A stretch of DNA of 33,662 bases from Epilithonimonas bovis DSM 19482. GTDB taxonomy: Bacteria; Bacteroidota; Bacteroidia; Flavobacteriales; Weeksellaceae. The notes beneath the pieces are model-generated. The model saw only the letters and a list, made by a program, of their open reading frames with translations. It did not search any database and was not told the DNA's origin. The stretch spans positions 1-33,662 of the forward strand of contig NZ_FTPU01000034.1 in the NCBI RefSeq assembly GCF_900108115.1, read 5' to 3'. Shown here one piece after another: positions 23,948-31,615 of the stretch; the first letter of the stretch is position 1; every line of letters starts with the position of its first letter. The position numbers and the translations under genes were made by a program.

Positions 23948-24728
23948 ACGATATATTGCCACATTGTTCCTGATTTTTGGATTGTTTTCCAAAGCTCAGT
24001 TGGTGCCGGAAAAACCTGCAGTACTTTATCCGGTTTATGATAAAGCCGGATTACTCTCAGAATCCGAAAAGGATGCTCTTAATCAAAAACTAATCAAATT
24101 CTCCGATTCTACTTCAACAGAGATCGAGGTGATAATTCTCCCAACCACAGGTGGCGAAGATGTGAATTATCTGGCAACTATGTATGGTGAAAAGTGGGGG
24201 ATTGGCCAAAAAGGCGTGGATAATGGCGTTGTTTTCCTGATTGCGACGGAAGATCACACGATGTCTATCCAGCAGGGTCGGGCTGTTGAGCAATATTTGA
24301 CTGCCTCGGTTGCAGGACAGATCATAGATTACCTGGTAACGCCGTCTTTCAAAAAAGGAGAATGGTATAACGGGATCGACCGTGGTACATCTGCTATTAT
24401 GGAAGCGGTTCAGGGGAAATTCAAACCGATTGTTAAAAAGCAGCAAAAAGAGAATGGATTAAGCGTAGGATCTGTAATTGCGATGATTGTTATCGTAGTT
24501 ATTCTCATCAGCATTTTTAACAGCAATAACAGAGGAGGAGGCAATTATGATGATGATGATGTGACATTATCCAGAAGAGGAAGAAGGCGCTACAGTGGTG
24601 GTTTTTTCCCTTTTCCAGGAAGTTTTGGTGGTGGCGGTTTTGGCGGTGGAAGCAGTGGTGGCGGAGGCTTTGGAGGTTTCGGCGGTGGCGGAAGTTTCGG
24701 CGGCGGCGGTGCTTCTGGCGGCTGGTAA
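23916..24728 (+). CDS. TPM-domain membrane protein with glycine-rich tail
   Basis: About 270 residues from the ATG at 23916; an ATG at 23928 is also possible, and both overlap the previous gene. A signal peptide (ending near FGLFSKAQ) leads a periplasmic TPM domain beginning VYDKAGLLSESEKD, with STEIEVIILPTTG in its core. A membrane helix (about 190-206, IAMIVIVVILISIF) follows, and the last 60 residues are rich in Gly, Ser and Phe after an RRGRRRY stretch. This is the YgcG-type layout, with LemA upstream. The three proteins probably work together at the cytoplasmic membrane. Their role is unknown. Confidence 0.85.
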   Translation: MNYPMISASLKRYIATLFLIFGLFSKAQLVPEKPAVLYPVYDKAGLLSESEKDALNQKLIKFSDSTSTEIEVIILPTTGGEDVNYLATMYGEKWGIGQKGVDNGVVFLIATEDHTMSIQQGRAVEQYLTASVAGQIIDYLVTPSFKKGEWYNGIDRGTSAIMEAVQGKFKPIVKKQQKENGLSVGSVIAMIVIVVILISIFNSNNRGGGNYDDDDVTLSRRGRRRYSGGFFPFPGSFGGGGFGGGSSGGGGFGGFGGGGSFGGGGASGGW

Positions 24729-24938
24729 TAATTTTATTAGCTAATTATTTTAAGCAACTAAACAAAAGCCGAGGCTCAATTAGGTATAAGCTTAAAGTAG
24801 TTCACCTGTTGTGCAGGCTTATAATTTTGTCTTTAGAATCATAAGAATCTCCGAGAACTTGAAGATCATGTAACTTGCATTTTAATAAATTTCATTAACA
24901 GTAAATTATCTAAAAGGCGTGTTGATTTATAAAACGTA

Positions 24939-24971
24939 AAAAGGTTTGTAACGGTGTGTTACAAACCTTTT
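24939..24971. terminator. Strong bidirectional terminator
   Basis: AAAAGGTTTGTAAC and GTTACAAACCTTTT form a perfect 14-bp stem around GGTGT. It can end both the plus-strand TPM operon and the minus-strand secreted-protein gene, which stops at 25003. Confidence 0.85.
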
Positions 24972-25002
24972 ATGTTTTTGGCAATATTAATAAAACAATC
25001 TT

Positions 25003-25499
25003 TTACTTTAAAAAGCTCCACACTTTGCCGTTGAAGACAGCAACCGTTTTAGTTATGGTGTCATAACATATCATTCCAGGATATGGGCTTTTTACATTGG
25101 TCTGGGGAGATGCAATCTGAGGAAGTGCCAGGGCTTTGTCTGTAGCTTCCAAAATGAGAACACCTGTGGCTGCAGAAGTATTGTTACCTATAATTACACC
25201 TTTGCCAACTTCGTTGCTTGTGTTTTGTGCTATTTTTGATACATCTCCTGCACTGCTCATTTCGGACCAGTTTGCATTTTGTTTCACTTTAATTTAAGGT
25301 CTGATCTGTCAAGCAGCAGGCTGCCATCCGGCAAACTGGCAGGAAGTTCGGTAGTAGCAGGCAGTACAATCCCGTTGGTCGTATTCTGAGGGAAATCTAA
25401 GATAGCCCCAGGATGGTCTGGAGTTTTACTAATAGCTACCTGCGCGCTTAAGCTGTTACAAAATAGTAAAAATGCTATTATTAGTCCTGTTTTTTTCAT
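25003..25499 (-). pseudogene. Frameshifted secreted flavobacterial surface protein
   Basis: Two overlapping frames look like one gene. The 5' frame (25499 to 25284) encodes a signal peptide (MKKTGLIIAFLLFCNSLSAQ) and the common VAISKTPDHPGAILDF...GIVLP motif, then stops at a TGA. The 3' frame (from 25287) continues with the rest of the family pattern, ending PGMICYDTITKTVAVFNGKVW. The TGA overlaps a GTG (GTGA). In related proteins these parts form one chain, so a one-base indel around AAATTAAAG is likely: a real mutation, an assembly error, or less likely a programmed shift. The C-terminal repeat matches the end of the adjacent 495-codon protein. Confidence is for the broken-gene reading. Confidence 0.65.
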
Positions 25500-25505
25500 A
25501 TTTGG

Positions 25506-25538
25506 ATTCTTTTTAATGGTCATATGCACTCGCCTAAT
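25506..25538 (-). promoter_or_regulatory. Leader element upstream of the frameshifted secreted gene (copy 4)
   Basis: In frame on the minus strand the codons read IRRVHMTIKKN, matching IRRLHLTFEKK of copy 1 with only conservative changes (L to V, L to M, F to I). AGATTAGGCGA is shared exactly. The ATG-AAG part is lost, and the block begins directly after the TAG of the upstream gene. It sits 7 bases before the start of the secreted-protein gene and is in frame with it. It is a partial copy. Confidence 0.35.
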
Positions 25539-26975
25539 CTAGTCAATACAAATTCTTTGGATGCAATGCCACGAAGTGCCATTGTAAAGTTTCACGCATT
25601 TTTCTGCTGTGTCATAGATCAGCATGCCTTCTACGAGATTTGCAGCAGGCACGGCAGATGGTGTTGTCCTGGTCAATACAAGGCCTTTATTTTTGGACTC
25701 CAGTGTAAGAAAGGCATTGGGCACACTAAGAGGCCATGTGCCAACTGGTGTTGCCTGTGTGCTAATCCCTACTTTGGCATAAGAATCAGCAACAGCACTA
25801 TTAAAAGGTTTTGTACAATAACCGCCCGGTATTGTTACAGTCACTTTTGCATTATCGCATTGGTTGGAGTCGCAGATCTGATATTCGAAGACGATTGTCT
25901 TATTGGTTTGTGATGCCGCAGCTGCTGTAAAAATAATCTGATTGCCCGATACCACTGCTGTGCCTTCTGCCGGCGGCACAAAAATAGTGAGCGTGGGCGG
26001 ATTGGCAGAATTGAAAAGGTCATTATTCAGTACGGGAATGTTAACCGATGTGCCGGGATTAGTGGTAGCATAATCGTCATTCGCCAAAAAGAAATGGAAT
26101 GTATCCTCATTATAAGCTAATATTCCGGGGTCACTCTGTCCATTAAAACGGTATTTAAGAGTCTTTACACTGCTGTAATTAGAAGCCGATAAACCAAATG
26201 ATGAGAGATCAGTGGCAAACAGTCTTATATCTCTTGGGCTGTTGGTGTTCCATACGGGTGTGTTCTGTTTGATTTCATAGAAATCAATATTCCATTTCCC
26301 AACTGCGGGATTCTGCGAATTAGAAGAAAAATTGATCGTCACGCTGTTACCTATCATGTTGCCGTTTGCATCTTCAAACCATACCTGGTCAAACCCGTTG
26401 GTACCGGGATCGGCCTGCTGGGTAAAGAAGAGATCGGGGATCCCATCACTAATTTTGGTGTAATCCAGATTGTTCTGAAGAGTAATAACCAAAGGTGTTG
26501 TAGAAGGGACATTGGTAAGTGCGGCACCTAATCCCAAGCCTCTTTCTCCACGGTTTAGCGCTACCGAAATTTTGTAATCCGGAAAGTTGAAAGGTGGTTT
26601 CAGCGCCTGGCTAACGTTGCCATCTATTCCCGACGCAAACGCAAAAAGAAAAGGCCCACCCGAGCCGGATATTGGTTCGCCGGCCGCATTGGCAGGGAAG
26701 ACAATATCTTTGATGGGCAAAGAGCGGAATCTGGTATTCTGATAACTCACGTTATTGTTTGTCAGGATGGCATTATTAACGCCTGTGGCGTACACCAATG
26801 TATTTGTGCCATTGTTATACCGGAAGGCTAACAGCTCACAATCATTATTAATAGGGGTTGTTGACATGCCGGTATTCCAGTAACCGTTGAAGTTGCTATA
26901 GATGTAATCTACCTTTTGAGAATAAAGTGATAGAGGTAACAGCAGGAGGACAAAAATAAATTTTATTCCATTCAT
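25539..26975 (-). CDS. Secreted multidomain surface protein with Ig-like segment
   Basis: About 478 residues from the ATG at 26975, with a signal peptide ending LYSQ and mature KVDYIYSNF. The middle has NNDLDYTKI and DGIPDLFFTQQADPG, common in flavobacterial gliding or adhesin proteins. Residues near 300-390 contain DDYATTNPGTSVNIPVLNND, the mark of a cadherin/Big-type repeat. The C-terminus ends in the same GMLIYDTAEKCVKLYNGTSW repeat as the adjacent frameshifted gene. It carries no classical type IX sorting domain that I can see. It is probably exported and surface-attached; the ligand is unknown. It lies just upstream of the frameshifted gene on the same strand, with copy 4 of the leader between. 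Confidence 0.75.
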   Translation of the reverse strand: MNGIKFIFVLLLLPLSLYSQKVDYIYSNFNGYWNTGMSTTPINNDCELLAFRYNNGTNTLVYATGVNNAILTNNNVSYQNTRFRSLPIKDIVFPANAAGEPISGSGGPFLFAFASGIDGNVSQALKPPFNFPDYKISVALNRGERGLGLGAALTNVPSTTPLVITLQNNLDYTKISDGIPDLFFTQQADPGTNGFDQVWFEDANGNMIGNSVTINFSSNSQNPAVGKWNIDFYEIKQNTPVWNTNSPRDIRLFATDLSSFGLSASNYSSVKTLKYRFNGQSDPGILAYNEDTFHFFLANDDYATTNPGTSVNIPVLNNDLFNSANPPTLTIFVPPAEGTAVVSGNQIIFTAAAASQTNKTIVFEYQICDSNQCDNAKVTVTIPGGYCTKPFNSAVADSYAKVGISTQATPVGTWPLSVPNAFLTLESKNKGLVLTRTTPSAVPAANLVEGMLIYDTAEKCVKLYNGTSWHCIQRICID

Positions 26976-27255
26976 TATCATTTGCTTGTGTTGTATTTTA
27001 TGCAAATATATACAGCAATATTTCAATGAAAATTATTTTTTATTGGGGAAATAGTGATAATTAATAAGAATAATTGTCTATCTATTAATGATCTTTAAAA
27101 TATTTTGAATGACAGAAAATAGATGAGGTGTCATTTTAACGATATTTTATTATGTATATCATTGTTTGTGCGTTTTTTAATTTTTATTAATACTGCCTAA
27201 CGCAGCTATTGACTTTCCTCAGAAAAAACACTATTTTTACCAAAATCAGGTTTCT

Positions 27256-27780
27256 TTGAAAAAAACATTGGTCCTTTTTGCGCATCCCTATTTTGAACAT
27301 TCTACTACAAATGTAAGACTGATAGAGTGTTATGAAGGTATAGAAAATATAACGTTCCGTGACTTGTATGAAGACTATCCCGATTTTCATATACAGCCAT
27401 TTAAAGAAAGGAAAAGAATTGTTGACTTTGACCGTATTATTTTTCATTTTCCATTAATCTGGTTTGGCCTTCCGCCATTACTCAAATTATGGATTGATGA
27501 GGTTTTTGATATGCGGTGGATTACAGAGGATGGCCTTAATATCCTTTCCGGAAAAGATGCTATTATTGTGTCCAGCGTAGGTGGAAGGCATTCGAGTTAC
27601 ACAAGCCTCGGTAAGTACGGCGTGAGTGTAGAGACTTTATTGGCCGGCCTCAGAGTATCTCTTAACGTTAATAAAATAAAACTGAAAAAGTTGCAGGTGA
27701 TCTATAATGCGGACGATCTCAGTCCATCGCAGCTGGATGGCTACGTTGCAGAATTATCACAAATAATTAGAACAGAATAG
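27256..27780 (+). CDS. NAD(P)H-dependent oxidoreductase, KefF-like
   Basis: 174 residues starting at a TTG (27256); no ATG fits the N-terminus MKKTLVLFAHPYFEHS. It is a flavodoxin-fold quinone reductase of the KefF/MdaB group, with the FMN-binding opening LVLFAHPYFEHST and the core FHFPLIWFGLPPLLKLW. The gene ends directly at the ATG of the kefC-like gene with no spacer. In Enterobacteria KefF sits on KefC, activates the potassium-efflux channel and reduces quinones. Gene order and the back-to-back junction support the same pairing here. It is cytosolic, bound to its membrane partner. Confidence 0.85.
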   Translation: MKKTLVLFAHPYFEHSTTNVRLIECYEGIENITFRDLYEDYPDFHIQPFKERKRIVDFDRIIFHFPLIWFGLPPLLKLWIDEVFDMRWITEDGLNILSGKDAIIVSSVGGRHSSYTSLGKYGVSVETLLAGLRVSLNVNKIKLKKLQVIYNADDLSPSQLDGYVAELSQIIRTE

Positions 27781-29637
27781 ATGCAGAACTCAATAGCAAT
27801 GACCATTCTTATTTTTCTTGGTGCAGCCATTATTATGGTTCCGCTGGGGAAAAAACTGGGTCTAAGTTCGGTAATAGGTTATATCCTGGCAGGTATTGTT
27901 ATTGGGCCTTTTTGCCTCCAACTGACCGGGCGGGATGCGGCTGATATTATGCATGCTTCTGAGTTGGGGGTTATCATGCTGCTTTTTCTGGTTGGTCTTG
28001 AGCTGGAGCCTCAAAAACTTTGGCAGATCAGGAAGCGTATTCTTGGGCTGGGCCTCAGTCAGATGCTTTTGAGTATCGCCGGAATCTTTATTGTTTTTTA
28101 CATTGCCGGATTTGGTTTAAAAAAATCATTAATCATCGCCTTATGTTTTGCGATGTCATCCACAGCTATAGTTTTACAAACACTGAAGGAGAAAAACCTT
28201 TTCCGGACTGTGAGTGGCGAAGCCTCGTTTTCTATCCTCCTTTTTCAGGATATAGCGGTTATCCCTATTCTGGCACTGTTGCCCTTTTTGTCCAAATCCC
28301 AGACTGCAGTATCCCAGGCCGGACACGAGAAAATCCTTTTGCAGTACCTGCCTGACTGGTTGCAACCTTTCACTATTATTTTTGCGGTGTTGGCTCTCAT
28401 CCTGCTGGGCCGTTATATTTTTACGCCTTTTCTGCGTTTTGTTTCAAAGTCGGGGCTTAATGAGTTGTTAACCGCTGCTTCCCTGTTCCTGGTTATCGGG
28501 GTGTCAGAGCTGATGATCTCTGTGGATCTCAGTCCTGCTTTGGGTGCCTTTATTGCAGGGGTGATGTTAGCCAACAGCGAGTTTCGCCATGAGCTGGAAA
28601 GTGACATTGACCCATTTAAAGGCCTATTGTTGGCGGTGTTTTTTGTCAGTGTAGGTGCTACAATCAATTTCAACATCATTGCCTCTAAGCCTGTTTTTAT
28701 TTTTTCTTCTGCGATTATCGTTCTGGCTGTGAAGGCTCTCGTTTTGTTTGGGATTGCCAAATACTATAAAATGAACAACGAACAAAGTGTTTTTCTCGCC
28801 TTAGCACTATCGCAGGTTGGAGAATTTGCCTTTGTATTGGTTAATTTTGCGGTCAGTCTGTATTTGATAGATTATCAGGCTAATGGAGAATTGATGGCTA
28901 TTGTGGCCATCACGATGTGTATATCGCCACTGTTATTAATTTTTAAAGAAAAACTGCTTGATAAAAGATTTATAAAGCCGGAAACCGAAGAAAATGAAGA
29001 TTTGGGTATCATCAAGCAGCGCAAGGTTATCATTGTAGGCTTTGGTTTTTTTGGCAGCACGGTAGGCCGCCTGCTAAAAGCTAATGGTATACGGTCGACT
29101 GTATTAGACAATGACCCGGACAGGGTCGCATTGCTCCGTTCCAATGGGTTTAATGTTTATTACGGTGATGCTACCAAACCCGCTCTTCTGCGTGCGGCAG
29201 GGATTGAGGAAGCCGAGCTGCTGGTATTGTGCCTGGATGACGCCGAGAAAAACAAATTGCTGGTGGACTATGCCAAAGAAAATTATCCTGATCTCAAGAT
29301 TTTTGTAAGGGCCAAAAACCGGCTGGATGCCTACGATTTTCTCAATAAAAATGTTGACCACATCTACCGCGAGACGCTGCGGACTGCTGTAGATATGGCT
29401 GTAGACATCCTCCAGGAAAACGGTATGCGAAAGTACACGGCAAGACGCATGGGGAAACGGTTTGTACTTATTGACAAAGCGATGACCAGAAGGCTGGCCA
29501 AAGAGAAAGATAAGGATATGATTACCTTTACGCTACGGAAATCTCTGGAACGTGAGGCCGAATTGCTGGCACTCGACAGCCAGTCTTTTGAGGAGAATCA
29601 CTGGTCAACGGTAGAAGACGAGACAGATGAGGTGTAA
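27781..29637 (+). CDS. KefB/KefC-type potassium-proton antiporter with RCK domain
   Basis: 618 residues. The N-terminal domain (about 1-380) has about twelve helices of the Na+/H+ exchanger fold. A soluble RCK/TrkA-N domain begins near residue 415 with the Rossmann motif KVIIVGFGFFGSTVGRLL and LDNDPDRV. It follows the KefF-like gene with no gap. In Proteobacteria Kef channels release K+ to acidify the cytosol when electrophile-glutathione adducts bind the RCK domain. Bacteroidota generally lack glutathione and may use bacillithiol or another ligand. A YpdA-type enzyme is encoded in the same window, which fits a bacillithiol link, but that is inference. Confidence 0.88.
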   Translation: MQNSIAMTILIFLGAAIIMVPLGKKLGLSSVIGYILAGIVIGPFCLQLTGRDAADIMHASELGVIMLLFLVGLELEPQKLWQIRKRILGLGLSQMLLSIAGIFIVFYIAGFGLKKSLIIALCFAMSSTAIVLQTLKEKNLFRTVSGEASFSILLFQDIAVIPILALLPFLSKSQTAVSQAGHEKILLQYLPDWLQPFTIIFAVLALILLGRYIFTPFLRFVSKSGLNELLTAASLFLVIGVSELMISVDLSPALGAFIAGVMLANSEFRHELESDIDPFKGLLLAVFFVSVGATINFNIIASKPVFIFSSAIIVLAVKALVLFGIAKYYKMNNEQSVFLALALSQVGEFAFVLVNFAVSLYLIDYQANGELMAIVAITMCISPLLLIFKEKLLDKRFIKPETEENEDLGIIKQRKVIIVGFGFFGSTVGRLLKANGIRSTVLDNDPDRVALLRSNGFNVYYGDATKPALLRAAGIEEAELLVLCLDDAEKNKLLVDYAKENYPDLKIFVRAKNRLDAYDFLNKNVDHIYRETLRTAVDMAVDILQENGMRKYTARRMGKRFVLIDKAMTRRLAKEKDKDMITFTLRKSLEREAELLALDSQSFEENHWSTVEDETDEV

Positions 29638-30171
29638 GTATTTCGATAATCTTCTTTATTGGTGATTTGTATAGCTATGAGACCTATTTGTACTGGGTAT
29701 CCTCTATTTTGAGGAATTGATAATATTTGCCTGTTATTTTGAGAACTTTACAATAAGAGCTTTGTTTTCAATCCATGAACTATCCATGGCTTTGGTATGG
29801 CTTTACTATGGCTTTGCTATGGGTGGAGTATTCATAATGGTAGGCCTAAATTTTTGAAAATGCCGTAAAGTCTCATGAATACAAGGTCTGGCTGTTAGTA
29901 TCACCAGGGAAATATAGATGTGATACAATGTGGTGAGGCTCTGCAGAATTGCGAAATTCGTAAAGCAGTTTAAGCGTCGTGGATATTATAATCAATATGC
30001 TGCGTTTATTGCTGGTAAGGGCATATTGCCAGTGAATATCTCAGGTAAGATTGAGTCGTTCGCTAACTTTTGGTAATCTATCTTTCCAATACTCTCATCA
30101 TTTTTCCGCATATAGATACCGACATCAATTGGTATTCTATTGATTTTATGAAAAAAAACATTGTTCGAGAG
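29638..30171. other. Gene-free region with 11-bp repeats and a possible gene remnant
   Basis: 534 bases with no intact gene. At 29786-29829 an 11-base unit, ATGGCTTTRST-like, occurs three times, followed by a diverged fourth unit. From 29924 to a TAA at 30076 a 50-codon frame without an ATG gives KQFKRRGYYNQYAAF and then IAGKGILPVNISGKIESFANFW. I do not recognise it; it may be the 3' remnant of a lost gene. The palindrome ATCAAT...ATTGAT (30124-30144) has a 9-base spacer. Confidence 0.35.
29786..29829. repeat. Tandem 11-bp repeat
   Basis: Units ATGGCTTTGGT, ATGGCTTTACT and ATGGCTTTGCT follow each other, then a diverged ATGGGTGGAGT. The three clean copies differ only at positions 9-10. No function is apparent. 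It lies about 150 bases after the kefC-like stop. Confidence 0.7.
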
Positions 30172-30417
30172 TCATTTTTCGCAGTTCAATTTAAAATCGA
30201 ATAATTGCTGTGGATGCACATCAAGTCCTTTGGCCAATTCTACTACAGTTGACATCTGAATATTTCTTAAACCCTTTTCTATTTTACTAATATCGCTATA
30301 ATCAATTTCACAATTTTGTGCTAATTGTCTAAGACTAAGTTGTTTCTCTTCTCTCAATATTTGAATCCTCTTTCCAAAGCCTTTTAGGAAAGCAATTTTT
30401 TCAGAGTTCATTTTCAT
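30172..30417 (-). CDS. XRE-family helix-turn-helix regulator
   Basis: About 81 residues from the ATG at 30417 (30411 is also possible). The Cro/C1-type domain is complete: RIQILREEKQLSLRQLAQNCEIDYSDISKIEKGLRNIQMSTVVELAKGL contains the two recognition helices (given here in part: SLRQLAQNCEIDYSDISKIE). An in-frame extension upstream to 30480 is weakly coding and overlaps a palindrome, so I exclude it. It is divergent from the sigma-dCas12f operon, about 380 bases away. GTGGG...CCCAC (30463-30480) between them is a candidate site for it. It may control the dCas12f operon or itself. A toxin partner was not seen. Confidence 0.75.
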   Translation of the reverse strand: MKMNSEKIAFLKGFGKRIQILREEKQLSLRQLAQNCEIDYSDISKIEKGLRNIQMSTVVELAKGLDVHPQQLFDFKLNCEK

Positions 30418-30798
30418 ATCAAACAAATTGATAGCAATTTCCATAGAAACAAAAAATAAATAGTGGGTAATTATTCCCACATTAGAATATTTTAATATAT
30501 TTGGAATAGATTATTTATGAAGATGTTTTTTGCGATAGTTTAAAAAAATATCGAAGCTATTGTTTAGATTCTCGACTAGAAAACTGGTAATTTTTTGTAT
30601 GAGGAGATAAGTTGGCGCACGGCTGTCACACGGGTTAATTATCGTACACAAGGTATGTTAGAATCTCTAGTCAATAAGTTGAGTTCCGCGCATTTTATTT
30701 TGGGCAATATGCAATGAGTTGGTGTTTTGAGGCGGAGAATTTATTTTTTTTATCTAAGCAGTTTCTTCAAGCAATAAAATAGATAAAATACGCTGTTT
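30418..30798. other. Intergenic region between XRE and sigma genes
   Basis: 381 bases. Apart from the palindrome and -7 box near 30463-30503, I see GC-richer stretches (30613-30650) and a short inverted sequence near 30568 (TTCTCGACTAGAA). No gene is visible. The region should hold the promoters of both divergent genes. Confidence 0.4.
30463..30503. promoter_or_regulatory. Candidate XRE operator and promoter box upstream of the sigma-dCas12f operon
   Basis: GTGGG (30463-30467) and CCCAC (30476-30480) are perfect inverted arms with an 8-base spacer, 46 bases upstream of the XRE start. On the plus strand TATATTTG (30496-30503) matches the Bacteroidota -7 box. The palindrome covers the region where its -33 element would be. 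If this is the real promoter, the sigma gene has a leader of about 290 bases; no -33 TTG is present, so the call is weak. Confidence 0.35.
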
Positions 30799-31614
30799 AT
30801 GAAAAGAACAAACTCTTTGTCCCGAAAGTTAAGCAATTTTCAGATGTACGAACTGTTGAAAAAGGGCAGTCCAAGCGCTCTGGAACATATTCATCTACGC
30901 TATAAAGGACTGCTTTTTTGGTATGGAAGACAAATGCTTGACGATGATTTTGTTGTTGAAACTCTTATTCAGGATACATTCCTTAAATTATGGCTGCACC
31001 GCGACACCATTGAAATCCCGAATCATATTCTTGGTTTTTTAAAGTTTGTTCTGAAAAGAGATTGCATATCGTATTTCAATGCTCCGAAAAATAAATTTAT
31101 CCGCTTAATTACTTCCCTTGAACGCTTTGAAAATTATCAGGATTATCTTGCAGGTTACGATCCCATGCACGATAAAGCGTATCTTCTCAGCCAGGAATCC
31201 GATCAGAAAAATTTTGATGAGGTTAAAAAGGTTTTGAACGTATTGGATGACAAAAGAAAACACCTGATTGAACTGTGCTTAGAATATGGTTTTCGGTACA
31301 AGCCGATTGCAGAAGTAATTGGAAGCAGTGTGACAGCCATAAGCAATGAGGTGAGCAGGGCCATCGATGATCTTCGGGAAATATTAAATAAAAGTTCTTT
31401 TGAACAGCCACAGGAAAAAGCTTCTGATATTAACGAGCAGTCGCAAAAGCTTACCAGTCAACAGCTCGAAATTATAAAAAGAAGGTTTGAGCAAAACTCT
31501 TCTTTCGCGGCTATTGCCGAACAACTTAAACTCAATGAAAAGGAAGTCCATCGGGAATTTCTGCATGCCTATCAATATATACAAAGTCAAAACATTTCTG
31601 AAATACCGCTTTGA
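30799..31614 (+). CDS. ECF-like sigma factor with extra C-terminal HTH, partner of dead Cas12f
   Basis: 271 residues, longer than common ECF factors (about 160-200). Region sigma-2 covers about residues 24-95 (SALEHIHLRYKGLLFWYGRQ, then LIQDTFLKLWLHRD, the core polymerase-binding helix). Sigma-4 covers about 140-196, ending in the helix-turn-helix YKPIAEVIGSSVTAISNEVS. A further predicted HTH at about 216-262 (LTSQQLEIIKRRFEQNSSFA, then AIAEQLKLNEKEVH) repeats the sigma-4 pattern. The dCas12f gene starts one base after the stop. In this gene pair the factor is expected to bind RNA polymerase and to be placed on DNA by the dCas12f-guide complex instead of by promoter motifs. No anti-sigma factor gene follows. 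Confidence 0.9.
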   Translation: MKRTNSLSRKLSNFQMYELLKKGSPSALEHIHLRYKGLLFWYGRQMLDDDFVVETLIQDTFLKLWLHRDTIEIPNHILGFLKFVLKRDCISYFNAPKNKFIRLITSLERFENYQDYLAGYDPMHDKAYLLSQESDQKNFDEVKKVLNVLDDKRKHLIELCLEYGFRYKPIAEVIGSSVTAISNEVSRAIDDLREILNKSSFEQPQEKASDINEQSQKLTSQQLEIIKRRFEQNSSFAAIAEQLKLNEKEVHREFLHAYQYIQSQNISEIPL

Positions 31615-31615
31615 A

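Noticed and set aside
24213-24219. Partial guide match GGCGTGG in the TPM gene
   Set aside because: Only 7 bases and inside a coding region; chance matches this long are expected in 33 kb.
25991-25998. Partial guide match GCGTGGGC in the secreted-protein gene
   Set aside because: Eight bases with no extension to either side; not a credible target.
30172-30417. XRE gene as antitoxin of a toxin-antitoxin pair
   Set aside because: No small toxin-like gene adjoins it on either side.
31487-31615. Earlier start for the dCas12f gene (TTG at 31487)
   Set aside because: It would overlap the sigma gene by 128 bases; MEKSTITLTRK at 31616 is the natural Cas12f-like N-terminus and follows the sigma stop by one base.
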